32,473 nt of DNA from Archaeoglobales archaeon (GCA_030055595.1 JASFYH010000017.1:1-32473), one strand, 5' to 3'; positions 8,300 to 16,179 are shown, counted from the first letter of the stretch. Numbers and translations are program-made. The notes: a model not told the origin generated them from the letters alone.

Positions 8300-8447
8300 C
8301 TCCCACTTTGGTTTTCAAAAAAATGTTTCCATTTTTCGTGGTTCTTAGATCTCCCACTTCAAGTAAGTTAACCTCCAAATAGAAATCATTATTACCTTTC
8401 TCCAACTCTTGCAGTCCTTCTGCTAAACTTAACTTTCTTAAACTCAC
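8274..8447 (-). pseudogene. N-terminal OB-fold fragment of the kinase, separated by a poly-A frameshift
   Basis: This 57-aa ORF begins at GTG 8447. It contains VNLLEVGDLRTTKNG then IFLKTKVGDEKK, a pattern of RPA-type OB-folds (strand, loop, then GDE). It stops at 8274, but the kinase frame just beyond continues the fold: TATLKVWG after an 8-A run at 8289-8296. With 7 As the two frames would join as VGDEKKTATLKVWG. The full protein therefore probably began here. The start is supported by a TATA box at 8471-8480, which places transcription at about 8449, so the GTG would be leaderless. The shift may be a mutation, a sequencing error or slippage at the A tract. Confidence 0.6.
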
Positions 8448-8470
8448 GAAATTAAATTAGAGATGTCATG

Positions 8471-8480
8471 AATTTAAAAC
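8471..8480 (-). promoter_or_regulatory. TATA box for the OB-fold/kinase gene
   Basis: The minus strand reads GTTTTAAATT, centred about 27 nt upstream of the GTG at 8447. This spacing suits a leaderless archaeal transcript and argues that the kinase gene starts at 8447 rather than at ATG 8299, which has no promoter of its own. Confidence 0.5.
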
Positions 8481-8574
8481 TTATTCATCAATTAGAATAG
8501 ATCTTCCGACGTCGTAGTGCTTAATGATCTAAACTTTGAAGAGTCGATTAAACCGCTTTGGATATCTTATCAAA

Positions 8575-8671
8575 CCCCTCTCAATTTTACATCTCAATTT
8601 GAGGGGGGTGGTGCCTGATCCCTAGAAGCTCTCAATTAACATGGAAGTCCCCTCAATTTTACATCTTAATT
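8575..8671. repeat. Two copies of a 19-bp repeat with C/G-rich arms in the 8448-8846 gap
   Basis: The 399-bp gap between the integrase end and the kinase promoter holds no gene I can support. It contains TCAATTTTACATCT(C/T)AATT at 8581-8599 and again at 8653-8671, one base different. The first copy sits between CCCCTC (8575-8580) and GAGGGG (8601-8606), which can pair as a stem. The second copy is also preceded by CCCCTC or nearly so. These may be recombination-related or binding sites; the rest of the gap is A/T-rich and featureless. Confidence 0.4.
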
Positions 8672-8846
8672 CGGTAGGGTCATCTTAATTGAGCTAACGA
8701 GTCCAAGTTCTAATTGCTCTCTTCAATTGTTCTCATACTATTCTGCTTTTTAGAGAAAAAAGCATAATACGCTGATCCTATATTTACTTTTAGGTGTATT
8801 TTCCTTTTTCCAAAGATAATGTTCTTTTCCCCTTTTGCGTAAAGAA

Positions 8847-10055
8847 TCATATTTTAATCCTTCCCTCCTCTCTTAGGATCTCGAGAATCATCTTCTTGAC
8901 TTTTTCCTCGATCATTTTCTCAAGATCATTATCAATTACTGCCTCAATTATCTCCTTGCTGTCGAAATTCTTGACTAAGATTGCAAAATCCAGAGAAGCC
9001 TTGCATTTCCAGCAAATGTCTCTTCCCGGCTCATTCAACTCGCCGCAAACCAGGCAAACGACAGGCTTAAGCCTTTTAACTTCAGGCTCCCCCTCCTCTT
9101 GCTTGAGTAATCCGAGTTCGGTTAGGATTTTTCTGTCCACATCCGTATCCACTACCTTAGCATATCTGCGTAGATGTTTCGAGCCCGGAATATGTCCACT
9201 CCTTCTGCTCAGTTGTTGCTCCGTAAGAACAACAGACCAGAGCGTTATTCCCGTATGTCTGAACTTGTATGGGCTGAATTTCTTTTTGATCCCGGCCCTC
9301 TTCATAAGCCTGTCGATGATCCTAATGTAAGCAAAATGGTCCACTGGGGCAACGATTCCTTTCTTGAACTTATTTAGATCGATCCACATCGGAGCTTTGG
9401 GATCGTCTTTAAGCGGGTGGTTGTTCAGCCAGCGGGTAACATAGGGAAGACTAAAACTAAGATGTGGGGATCTGCGGAATGTTTTGCTTCTTCTCAGTTC
9501 AACCCTTATTCCAATGCGATCTCTCACGAAACTCCCGACTGTAAGGGTCAGGAGTTCCTCTGGCCTGCAGGCTAAGTCCAGATGGCACATTATCATCGCT
9601 GGATCTCTGTCGTTTATTGCAAAGCTTGCGAGTTTAATTATTTCATCAATACTAAGCAGGTCTTCTCTTGATAGTTCATTGTCCTGAGCCTCCTTTTTCT
9701 TTATCTTTGCCGCAAGATCTTCCTTCCCGACGAATTTCAAATACCATTTAATTGCTTTCCTGAACTCATTTACCGTGTTTACCTTAAGTCCTAAGATGTT
9801 CAGCTCTGCAAAAACTTTGTTCAACCTTACTTCGTCAATGTTTTCAAGGCTGAGGGGGTATCTTTCGCAGAGCAATCTCAGACACTTTATTTCTCTGCAT
9901 ACTCTTGGAAGGCTCACTCCGTTTGCAAGTCGGAAATCCATGTATTGAAAGATTCGCTCTTTGTTTCCTTTGCCGATTTTACTATTTTTGATAAGTTCTA
10001 TCTCACTTTCGAGCAGTTTCTCGTAGTCTATGCTCCTCCATTTACTCATCTCCAC
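8847..10055 (-). CDS. Tyrosine recombinase/integrase with C-terminal zinc ribbon
   Basis: 402 aa. An N-terminal helical SAM-like DNA-binding region (about 10-125) precedes a tyrosine recombinase catalytic domain. Visible catalytic residues: R164 in ACRPEELL, K191 in RRSKT, R266 in YKFRHT, H288 in RSGH and nucleophile Y298 in RRYAKV. The usual first histidine of HxxR is a tyrosine (Y263). Residues 334-351 form CxxC-x10-CxxC, a zinc ribbon, followed by a helical tail. Such zinc-ribbon integrases occur in archaea and act in site-specific recombination. A TATA box predicts transcription from about 10054, so GTG 10055 is a plausible leaderless start; ATG 10049 is the alternative. No other mobile-element genes are adjacent, so it may be the survivor of an integrated element or a resident recombinase. 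Confidence 0.85.
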   Translation of the reverse strand: MEMSKWRSIDYEKLLESEIELIKNSKIGKGNKERIFQYMDFRLANGVSLPRVCREIKCLRLLCERYPLSLENIDEVRLNKVFAELNILGLKVNTVNEFRKAIKWYLKFVGKEDLAAKIKKKEAQDNELSREDLLSIDEIIKLASFAINDRDPAMIMCHLDLACRPEELLTLTVGSFVRDRIGIRVELRRSKTFRRSPHLSFSLPYVTRWLNNHPLKDDPKAPMWIDLNKFKKGIVAPVDHFAYIRIIDRLMKRAGIKKKFSPYKFRHTGITLWSVVLTEQQLSRRSGHIPGSKHLRRYAKVVDTDVDRKILTELGLLKQEEGEPEVKRLKPVVCLVCGELNEPGRDICWKCKASLDFAILVKNFDSKEIIEAVIDNDLEKMIEEKVKKMILEILREEGRIKI

Positions 10056-10075
10056 AGTTTTAATGGCGATTCTAG

Positions 10076-10084
10076 TATTTAAAA
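10076..10084 (-). promoter_or_regulatory. TATA box of the integrase gene
   Basis: TTTTAAATA on the minus strand is centred about 25 nt upstream of the GTG at 10055, consistent with a leaderless transcript. Confidence 0.5.
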
Positions 10085-10100
10085 CGTTAAACTTTGTTTC

Positions 10101-10219
10101 CGTGCATTTAACCTCAAATGAAGAGCCACGTCAACCTTTAATACTTAATAAGTATAAGAAAATTAGGGCTTGCTCTCGAAAAGTTTAAGTCGTGCATTGA
10201 ACTTGCAAAACTATGCACG
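10101..10219. promoter_or_regulatory. Cluster of dyads upstream of the integrase (possible operator or att region)
   Basis: CGTGCAT occurs at 10101-10107 and 10191-10197, and its inverse ATGCACG at 10213-10219, so the last two form an inverted repeat with a 15-bp centre. Between them, 10141-10155 is an odd palindrome ATACTTA-A-TAAGTAT. The cluster begins 17 bp upstream of the integrase TATA box, where a repressor or recombinase binding site would be expected. Binding function is inference. Confidence 0.35.
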
Positions 10220-10268
10220 GCGGGCATTATTTTTAGAGCTCAAAACTGCTTTAGTTCTAAAAATTTAG

Positions 10269-10445
10269 CTAAAAACTCAGATAAGCGTTCAGAAACGAAA
10301 TCTTATCAAATTCTTTGAAAACAAAATACAATTTCTCACAGCAATAGCAGTATTCACCATTACTGCCATAGCCCTAAGGATTTTACTGTTTGTCGAAAGT
10401 GAACTACCTGATTTACATTTAAATATTATGAAATTAATATTATGA
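10269..10445 (+). pseudogene. Short hydrophobic ORF fragment, unrecognised
   Basis: The frame between stops encodes about 58 residues with a credible protein-like core (FLTAIAVFTITAIALRILLF), i.e. one membrane helix, but no usual start codon at its head. It could be the remnant of a membrane protein gene or chance. The rest of the 10056-10815 gap holds the integrase promoter dyads, an FmdE remnant and the operon promoter. Confidence 0.2.
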
Positions 10446-10538
10446 AATCGCTTTGAAAATTTCTTTCCGCATAATCGCAAATAAGCAGTAATTAAAAAAA
10501 CTCAAATAAATCCTCCTCTCTCGCGATTGGTATTTCAC

Positions 10539-10688
10539 CTAGACTTTCATTTCAAATGGATTGTAACCGAGAAATTCAATAGCTCTCATTCCCGCTCTTA
10601 TCCCAAGGGCAAGAAAAGGACCAGAATGACCATGGAATCTTGACGCAGAAGCAATTAAGATCTCCCAAATTCCTAGACTGCTATGCAT
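10539..10688 (-). pseudogene. FmdE-like domain remnant
   Basis: A 49-codon ORF from ATG 10688 contains FHGHSGPFLALGIRAG, then IEFLGYNPFEMKV and stop. The FHGH-x-GP-x-LALGIRAG pattern is the N-terminal signature of FmdE-family proteins (named from formylmethanofuran dehydrogenase subunit E), which use the HGH motif for metal binding. Normal members are well over 100 residues. Here the frame ends right after the first alpha-beta unit and nothing downstream in any frame looks like the rest. It is therefore a truncated relic rather than a functional gene. Confidence 0.55.
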
Positions 10689-10785
10689 GTAATACTCATT
10701 CGTTTCAAATTAATAAGTTTACGACGTTATCTTCAAAAAACAATAGCTAAATGGGAAAAAGTAATAATAAAATTTTATATAGTAA

Positions 10786-10794
10786 GATTTAAAT
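10786..10794 (+). promoter_or_regulatory. TATA box of the surface-protein/ABC-transporter operon
   Basis: GATTTAAAT is centred about 26 nt before the ATG at 10816, giving a leaderless transcript. A second TATA-like element (TTTTATATA, about 10772-10780) would start RNA near 10802. No other promoter-like site is evident up to 18064, so the six genes may share this one. Confidence 0.5.
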
Positions 10795-10815
10795 CCTATA
10801 ACTACTACTAATTTT

Positions 10816-12342
10816 ATGAACAAAGTGTTAACTTTATTGGTTTGGGTATATTTGATCAGCACAGCGAGTGCGTTGGTAACTTCGATAGACGTTTATTCAG
10901 AGATCTCAATGGGCTCGGAAGGAGAGATCGTTTTCAGAGTGAATGGAGATCCCCCGTTCGTTGTTGGGATAAACTTTACAGTTCCAGAAGGCTTTGCCCT
11001 CATTGAATGCTTGCCCAACTACAAAATATCGGGAAATAAAGTTGCTATCGCTTTAGTTGGCGAATCTGAAGCCAAGTGTAAAGTAAGAGCTCCTTTCAAA
11101 TCCGACATCTCCTATGATTTAAATGGATACTGGATTGATCTGCTTAGTGAGAACGAAGGCAGTATTATTGAAAAAATAAACCTAAAAACTCCGCCAAAGA
11201 CATACAAAGGTCCAGCATCTTCACCACGTTTATCTGACATTCTCAGAGTAAATATGATTGAAATCTCGGATACCGAAGTATACGAAGGCGATACAATAAC
11301 GCTCTACGTGGATACCGCAACTTATAAGGATGTGACAAGATACGTTGCGATCATTGACGTTTATGATTACATGAATTTGAAGTCTATAAACGAAATAGAT
11401 ACCACAAGTGTTGCAAGCAAGGCTAAATGGAAAGTAACGCTGGGTGAAGAAGGAAAGATCAACGAATTCACAGTAAACACTTCGAGATACGACATTGATG
11501 TTGGATACTACGTAGTTGTCGTGTATATAAACAAAACCGCTTTTGATGACTCATTGATATTCAGAGTGAAATTCTCAAGCACTTCAAAAGAAGAAACGAA
11601 AACCACTCCTTCAATTACACAAAATAGCTTGACTTCTAAGCTATATCTGGAAATGAATGGTGAAAGAAAATTGATTGTATCGTCAGATTTGATGAAGCAG
11701 ATAAATATCCTGGGCTTATCAATAAAATCTAACGAGACAACAGAAGCGGACATTTCAATATCTAAGCTCCCTTCGTTGCCAAGCGGTGTCAAGAGTCCAA
11801 CTGGAACCTTGCTTTACGTGTGGGACATAACGCTCAGATCTTCGAAGCCAGCGAGTTTTGAGGGATACATAGAGTTTTTGATAGACAGAGGCATGATCTC
11901 TGAAAAAGGTTACAATCCAGACGATGCCGAAATAGTCTTTTTGAGATACGACAAAGAGTGGAGTGAGCTAAATGCTACTTTGTTTAAAAAAGATGATGCT
12001 TACAACTACTACATTGTAAAAACTCCCGGCTTCAGTTACTTTACTGCGGTCATTAAAGCTCCAGAAACGTCTACACAACAAACACCCGCCTTTAGTCAAG
12101 CTCCGCCCTCTACGCAATCTCCGTCTACGCACTCCTCCTCACAACCCTCAACTCAAACTTCGCAAAGAACAGCGGAATATCAAACCACTTCTGCCCCCTC
12201 ATCCCAGATTAATGCACAAGGTTCGACATTCTTGAACTTGGAGCTCGTAATTCTTATAATGCTCGGAATGATGGGAGTTATGATAGTAATTTTGATCGGC
12301 TTTATGGTTTTAATGTTTAGAATTGGAGGTGAAAGGAGGTGA
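10816..12342 (+). CDS. Membrane-anchored surface protein with PGF-pre-PGF domain
   Basis: 508 aa. A signal peptide (1-19, ending TASA) leads into beta-rich extracellular domains (about 20-260). A region matching the archaeal PGF-pre-PGF domain follows (about 280-415; YIEFLIDRGMI, then AEIVFLRYDKEW, then TPGFSYFTAVI). After it come a Ser/Thr/Pro/Gln-rich stalk (about 416-470), a TM helix (about 475-501) and a short basic tail RIGGERR. Several NxS/T sites suggest N-glycosylation. The stop overlaps the first substrate-binding-protein gene by 4 nt, so it belongs to the transporter operon. It could anchor or present substrate at the cell surface beneath the S-layer; that role is inferred from context. 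Confidence 0.8.
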   Translation: MNKVLTLLVWVYLISTASALVTSIDVYSEISMGSEGEIVFRVNGDPPFVVGINFTVPEGFALIECLPNYKISGNKVAIALVGESEAKCKVRAPFKSDISYDLNGYWIDLLSENEGSIIEKINLKTPPKTYKGPASSPRLSDILRVNMIEISDTEVYEGDTITLYVDTATYKDVTRYVAIIDVYDYMNLKSINEIDTTSVASKAKWKVTLGEEGKINEFTVNTSRYDIDVGYYVVVVYINKTAFDDSLIFRVKFSSTSKEETKTTPSITQNSLTSKLYLEMNGERKLIVSSDLMKQINILGLSIKSNETTEADISISKLPSLPSGVKSPTGTLLYVWDITLRSSKPASFEGYIEFLIDRGMISEKGYNPDDAEIVFLRYDKEWSELNATLFKKDDAYNYYIVKTPGFSYFTAVIKAPETSTQQTPAFSQAPPSTQSPSTHSSSQPSTQTSQRTAEYQTTSAPSSQINAQGSTFLNLELVILIMLGMMGVMIVILIGFMVLMFRIGGERR

Positions 12343-13541
12343 AAGCTGGGCTTTTACTTATTTTTATTGCATTACTGATTTCAACAGCAAGTGCCATTAC
12401 AAGCAAAGACTACATAGAAATATTCTTTGATGATGATACAATAACTAAGGATGAACTTTTGAATATATTAAGCGCCTACATGCTCAACGAAGATTATCAA
12501 GGGAAGAATTTGAAGCTTGAATGGCTGAGAGACGCAAGCTACGTTTACGTATATTGGGATGGAAAACCAAAGAGGATAATTGATTCAGCCAGTAGTGAAG
12601 TGGTTATATACAAGCCAGTTAAGAGTATTGTAGTTCTAAATAGCGATTCTGGACTGGCTGTGCAAATTCTTGGCTCTAAGGACAGAGTAGTGGGAGTTAG
12701 CACTTCTGTAAAGAATTCTTACAAAATGCTTCCTGAGATAAGCCAAAAACCTTCTGTGGGTCTATGGAACGACCCGAATATAGAAGAGATCGTCAAAATG
12801 GCTCCAGATTTAGTTTTATCATACGTTCGATGGCCAACTTCTGACAAATTGGAGAATCAGCTTGCTGGAACAGGAATTACAGTCGTTAGACTCGATTTTT
12901 ATATCCTCGATACAATGAAAGAAGAAATGAAAAAGCTCGGATCTATTTTAGATGCTGAGAAGTATGCTGAAGAATACATAAAGTGGTTTGAATATTATGT
13001 AAACCTGGTAACGTCAAGAATTCCAGAAGAGGAGAAAAAAGTTAAGGTTTACACAACTGGTGGGACAAAGGCCCCTCTACGTGCGTTTGCAGAAGGAACC
13101 GGGTTGTTCACGTTATCAGTTCTGGCTGGAGGTAAAAACGTCCTTGAAGGGCGTAATGGTTACTTTGATGTAACGGTGGAAGAGCTATTAAATTGGAAAC
13201 CAGAAGTTATACTTCGCTGGAGCTCAGCTGGCGGTTATGAAGTCGATGATGAAACTGAACTGATAAAAGATTATAATGGTGTTTTGAATGCACTCCAGAG
13301 CTATTCTGAAGAGATCCCAGCAATCAAAAATGAGAGGATTTATGTTCTTTCAAGTAAAATCGGCACCAGCCCCTCTGCTCCAGTAAGTCTTGTTGCAGTA
13401 GCGAAGGCGTTGTATCCAGAAAATTACGGTGATTTAGATCCAGTGGCAATTCATCAAGAATTCATCGACAAATTCCTTGGAATAAACTTTGATGTCAAAA
13501 CTCAAGGAGCTTTCTTCTACTCCAAGAGTTTTGGATGGTGA
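12339..13541 (+). CDS. ABC transporter substrate-binding protein 1 (FepB/BtuF-type)
   Basis: 400 aa. A signal peptide without lipobox cysteine (cleavage near TASA, residue 19) precedes a 75-residue module with an acidic helix-loop-helix (DDDTITKDELLNILSAYML), like the dockerin/EF-hand-like heads found on archaeal binding proteins. A class III (COG0614) periplasmic-binding domain follows from about residue 88. GLWNDPNIEEIVKMAPDLVL is the typical PNlEkIl..~PDlVi motif, and DFYILDTMKEEMKKLG marks the linker helix. The ligand is probably an iron complex, heme or corrinoid. GTG at 12339 overlaps the upstream stop, with GGAGGTGA 6 nt before it. It lacks any C-terminal anchor. Confidence 0.85.
   Translation: MKAGLLLIFIALLISTASAITSKDYIEIFFDDDTITKDELLNILSAYMLNEDYQGKNLKLEWLRDASYVYVYWDGKPKRIIDSASSEVVIYKPVKSIVVLNSDSGLAVQILGSKDRVVGVSTSVKNSYKMLPEISQKPSVGLWNDPNIEEIVKMAPDLVLSYVRWPTSDKLENQLAGTGITVVRLDFYILDTMKEEMKKLGSILDAEKYAEEYIKWFEYYVNLVTSRIPEEEKKVKVYTTGGTKAPLRAFAEGTGLFTLSVLAGGKNVLEGRNGYFDVTVEELLNWKPEVILRWSSAGGYEVDDETELIKDYNGVLNALQSYSEEIPAIKNERIYVLSSKIGTSPSAPVSLVAVAKALYPENYGDLDPVAIHQEFIDKFLGINFDVKTQGAFFYSKSFGW
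12477..12573 (+). repeat. 97-bp tract nearly identical to 13692-13788 in the next gene
   Basis: By eye only two of 97 positions differ from the matching stretch of binding protein 2. It encodes the same part of the N-terminal module (YMLNEDYQGKNL, then WLRDASYVYVYW). The proteins diverge strongly on both sides, so the tract looks like recent gene conversion or an exchange. Confidence 0.75.
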
Positions 13542-13547
13542 TCGAAC

Positions 13548-14846
13548 ATGAAGTATACATTTATATTATTACTTTTATTAATACCGTTGTCTTTTGGAAT
13601 TTCTTCTGCCTCTACCAGCAGGGAATACATAGAGTTGTTCTTTTCAGACGAGAGGATAGATATCGAGGAGCTTTTAAACTCAATAACAGCTTACATGCTC
13701 AACGAAGATTATCAAGGGAAAAATTTGAAGCTTGAATGGCTGAGAGACGCAAGCTACGTTTACGTATATTGGGGTGGAAAACCAAAGACGTTTGTGGACG
13801 TTAATGGAAACCCATTGAAAATTTACAAGCCTATTAAGAAAATTGTAACTTATCACCACCAGCATGCAGAGATGTTAATGATATTGGGCTTGGAGGATAA
13901 AGTAGTAGGTGTTAGAGACACATTTGCGATTCAGAAAAACAGATATCCGATCTTACACACAAAGCCAAGCGTTGGCTCAGGAGACAATCCGAACTTGGAA
14001 AAAATTATAGAATTGGATCCAGACGTGGTTGTAGCATATGGTTGGTATCCTGCTGTAGGAACAATTGAAGAACTTTCTAATCTCCCTGACAGAGTTATAT
14101 CCATAATGAGGGTCGGGTTCACTGGAGATCCAATTGGAAAAGGTTATGTTGGAATCGATGCTATGAAAAAAGAAGTCTTGGACTTTGCATCGCTTTTCGA
14201 TCAAGAAGTAATGAAAAGGGCTCAGAAATATTTGGAATGGCATGATAGATACATTAATATCGTGCTTGAGAGGGTCTCAAAGATACCAGAAAATGAGAAA
14301 TTAAAGGTATTTGTAGAGAGCTCCGAAGGCAGTTACGGAAGAAGCAATACGAGGCTTGGCATAGGTCTGGGACATCCAGCCCATGGATTGGTAGAGCTCG
14401 CTGGGGGTAAAAACATAGGAGCGGGGAACATACCTTTTAATCCCACCTATAATACAGAATATAACGACATTTCGGTAGAATTCGTGCTAGAGAATAACCC
14501 GGATATAATAGTTGGAAGAGCTATGGGCACAATTTCTGGTCAAGGCGCATTAAGACCATGGGAAAGAACTGACGATGGCGCAGTCAAAGCTTATTACAAT
14601 GACATTAAGAACGTTTTTAACTTAACAAATGCTGTGCGTAATGATAGGGTTTATGTTATTACAAACGATTGGGCAATAACACCAAACTATCCATCCGCTC
14701 TCGTAGCGTTGGCTAAGTGGTTTTATCCAGAGCTATTTGCAGACTTAGACCCATGCAAGGTCTTTGAAGAATACGTAGACCTTCTCGGAGTTTCGAAAGC
14801 CGTTCTTAACCACAGGTCATTCACTTATCCCGCGATATGCATATGA
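13548..14846 (+). CDS. ABC transporter substrate-binding protein 2 (FepB/BtuF-type)
   Basis: 432 aa. The signal peptide (about 1-22) has no lipobox. The N-terminal acidic module (SDERIDIEELLNSITAYML) includes a tract almost identical in DNA to binding protein 1. The COG0614 domain follows from about 95: ILGLEDKVVGV, GSGDNPNLEKIIELDPDVVV, a long linker helix near 210-240, then LAGGKNIGAG and DISVEFVLENNPDIIVG. The best-conserved body suggests a functional receptor for a metal-chelate or tetrapyrrole ligand, perhaps a different one from its neighbours. It starts at ATG 13548, 6 nt after the previous stop, with GGTGAT upstream. It has no C-terminal membrane anchor. Confidence 0.85.
   Translation: MKYTFILLLLLIPLSFGISSASTSREYIELFFSDERIDIEELLNSITAYMLNEDYQGKNLKLEWLRDASYVYVYWGGKPKTFVDVNGNPLKIYKPIKKIVTYHHQHAEMLMILGLEDKVVGVRDTFAIQKNRYPILHTKPSVGSGDNPNLEKIIELDPDVVVAYGWYPAVGTIEELSNLPDRVISIMRVGFTGDPIGKGYVGIDAMKKEVLDFASLFDQEVMKRAQKYLEWHDRYINIVLERVSKIPENEKLKVFVESSEGSYGRSNTRLGIGLGHPAHGLVELAGGKNIGAGNIPFNPTYNTEYNDISVEFVLENNPDIIVGRAMGTISGQGALRPWERTDDGAVKAYYNDIKNVFNLTNAVRNDRVYVITNDWAITPNYPSALVALAKWFYPELFADLDPCKVFEEYVDLLGVSKAVLNHRSFTYPAICI
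13692..13788 (+). repeat. Second copy of the 97-bp conversion tract
   Basis: Partner of 12477-12573. The third binding-protein gene has the same module but clearly different DNA here, so the tract is shared only by genes 1 and 2. Confidence 0.75.
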
Positions 14847-14899
14847 GAATTTTTACAGATCTAAATCTAATCAAAAAAGCTGTTTGAGGAGGTGATCGT

Positions 14900-16177
14900 G
14901 TGAAACAATTTTTATTTTTAGTTTTTTTACTTTTAACAGTATTGGTGTCCCCAACACCTGCCTCGACACCAGATAAATATAGGAACTTGTTTTTCAGTAA
15001 TGAATACCTTGATAAGGATGATTTAAGTGACGCAATTATTGCCTATATGCTCGATGAGCCCTATAAAGGGGAAAAAATAAACGTTGAATGGTTGAAAGAC
15101 GCTTCGTATGTTTACGTTTACTGGAATGGGAATCCTAAAAAAATTTACATGTCCGACGGAAGAGAGAAAGTTTTCTATAAACCCATAAGAAAAATAATTC
15201 CTTTGAACCCATCTGCAGCTGACGCTATAAGAGTTCTCAGCGCTTCAAATCTCGTAGTAGGCATAGAAACCGCGACTGTGAAACCAAACTATCTCCCAGA
15301 ATATCTAAATCTACCATTGATAGGTCCGGGTAACAATCCGAACTTCGAGTTGATCTTTAAACTTGACCCAGATGTGGTAATTGCCTACGTTCCAGGAGTA
15401 TACAATCCCGGATATGATGCGCTCGAAGCTCAGCTTGAGCCAAAGATAACTGTTGTCCGCTTAGATTTTTACAAGCCCGAAACTATAGAGGAGGAAATGC
15501 TCAAGTTGGGAGAGTTGCTTGGTAAGGAAGAAAGGGCAAGAGATTTTATTGAGTGGAGAAAACATTATTTCAATATTGTTAAAGAAAGAATCAAATCAGT
15601 TGAGAGTAAGCCAAGGGTCTTTATAGACTATGGTCCCGGAAGAGTAATAACATCGGGAAGATTAACAGTCGCTTCCAATACTGGATTACACCAACTTGTT
15701 GAATTTACTGGAGGAATAAACGTCGGAGCTGACTTAAACCCAAGCATCGCAAGAATTCTCAGCCCCTATAGTCCCGGTTACTATGCGGTCGATTACGAGT
15801 GGATAATATCTCAGCAACCCGAGATAATAATAGGGCAAGCATCTGGCCTTAATTCGAGAAGTGGTGGTTTTGAAACAAACGATTTAAGTGCTCTAAAAGA
15901 CTATTACAATGAAATAATTTCAATTCCAGGGATTGAAAATACCCCTGCAGTTCAAAATAAGAAGATCTATATTATACACGGGGATATAACCTCAAGACTT
16001 AATGACGTCGTAGGATTGCTCTTCCATGCCATGTGGTTCCACCCGGACTTGTTCAGCGACATAGAACCGCTGGACGTTCTCCAGGAATACATAGACAAAT
16101 TTACTTCTTCTAAAATGAACGTTAGAACCCAGGGTATTTACGTATATCACCCTGAACTATATCCGAACGGAAGATAA
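14900..16177 (+). CDS. ABC transporter substrate-binding protein 3 (FepB/BtuF-type)
   Basis: 425 aa. The signal peptide ends near PTPAS (residue 22) with no lipobox. The N-terminal module (NEYLDKDDLSDAIIAYML) is followed by a COG0614 domain with GPGNNPNFELIFKLDPDVVI, the linker helix EETIEEEML-type segment (here PETIEEEMLKLGELLG), VEFTGGINVG and EWIISQQPEIIIG. It begins at GTG 14900 behind GAGGAGGTGAT, the best ribosome binding site in the operon, after a 53-nt gap. Its stop is 2 nt from the permease start, so this receptor is the one most tightly coupled to the transporter. Ligand not determined: iron chelate, heme or corrinoid are all possible. Confidence 0.85.
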   Translation: MKQFLFLVFLLLTVLVSPTPASTPDKYRNLFFSNEYLDKDDLSDAIIAYMLDEPYKGEKINVEWLKDASYVYVYWNGNPKKIYMSDGREKVFYKPIRKIIPLNPSAADAIRVLSASNLVVGIETATVKPNYLPEYLNLPLIGPGNNPNFELIFKLDPDVVIAYVPGVYNPGYDALEAQLEPKITVVRLDFYKPETIEEEMLKLGELLGKEERARDFIEWRKHYFNIVKERIKSVESKPRVFIDYGPGRVITSGRLTVASNTGLHQLVEFTGGINVGADLNPSIARILSPYSPGYYAVDYEWIISQQPEIIIGQASGLNSRSGGFETNDLSALKDYYNEIISIPGIENTPAVQNKKIYIIHGDITSRLNDVVGLLFHAMWFHPDLFSDIEPLDVLQEYIDKFTSSKMNVRTQGIYVYHPELYPNGR

Positions 16178-16179
16178 AC

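Noticed and set aside
8794-9330. 178-codon plus-strand ORF opposite the integrase
   Set aside because: Antisense to a clear tyrosine recombinase; no family pattern.
10289-10480. 63-codon minus-strand ORF in the integrase-transporter gap
   Set aside because: Biased low-complexity composition, no start signals, no recognisable pattern.
13535-13735. 66-codon ORF overlapping binding protein 2
   Set aside because: Out-of-frame shadow of a gene with a signal peptide and a conserved domain.
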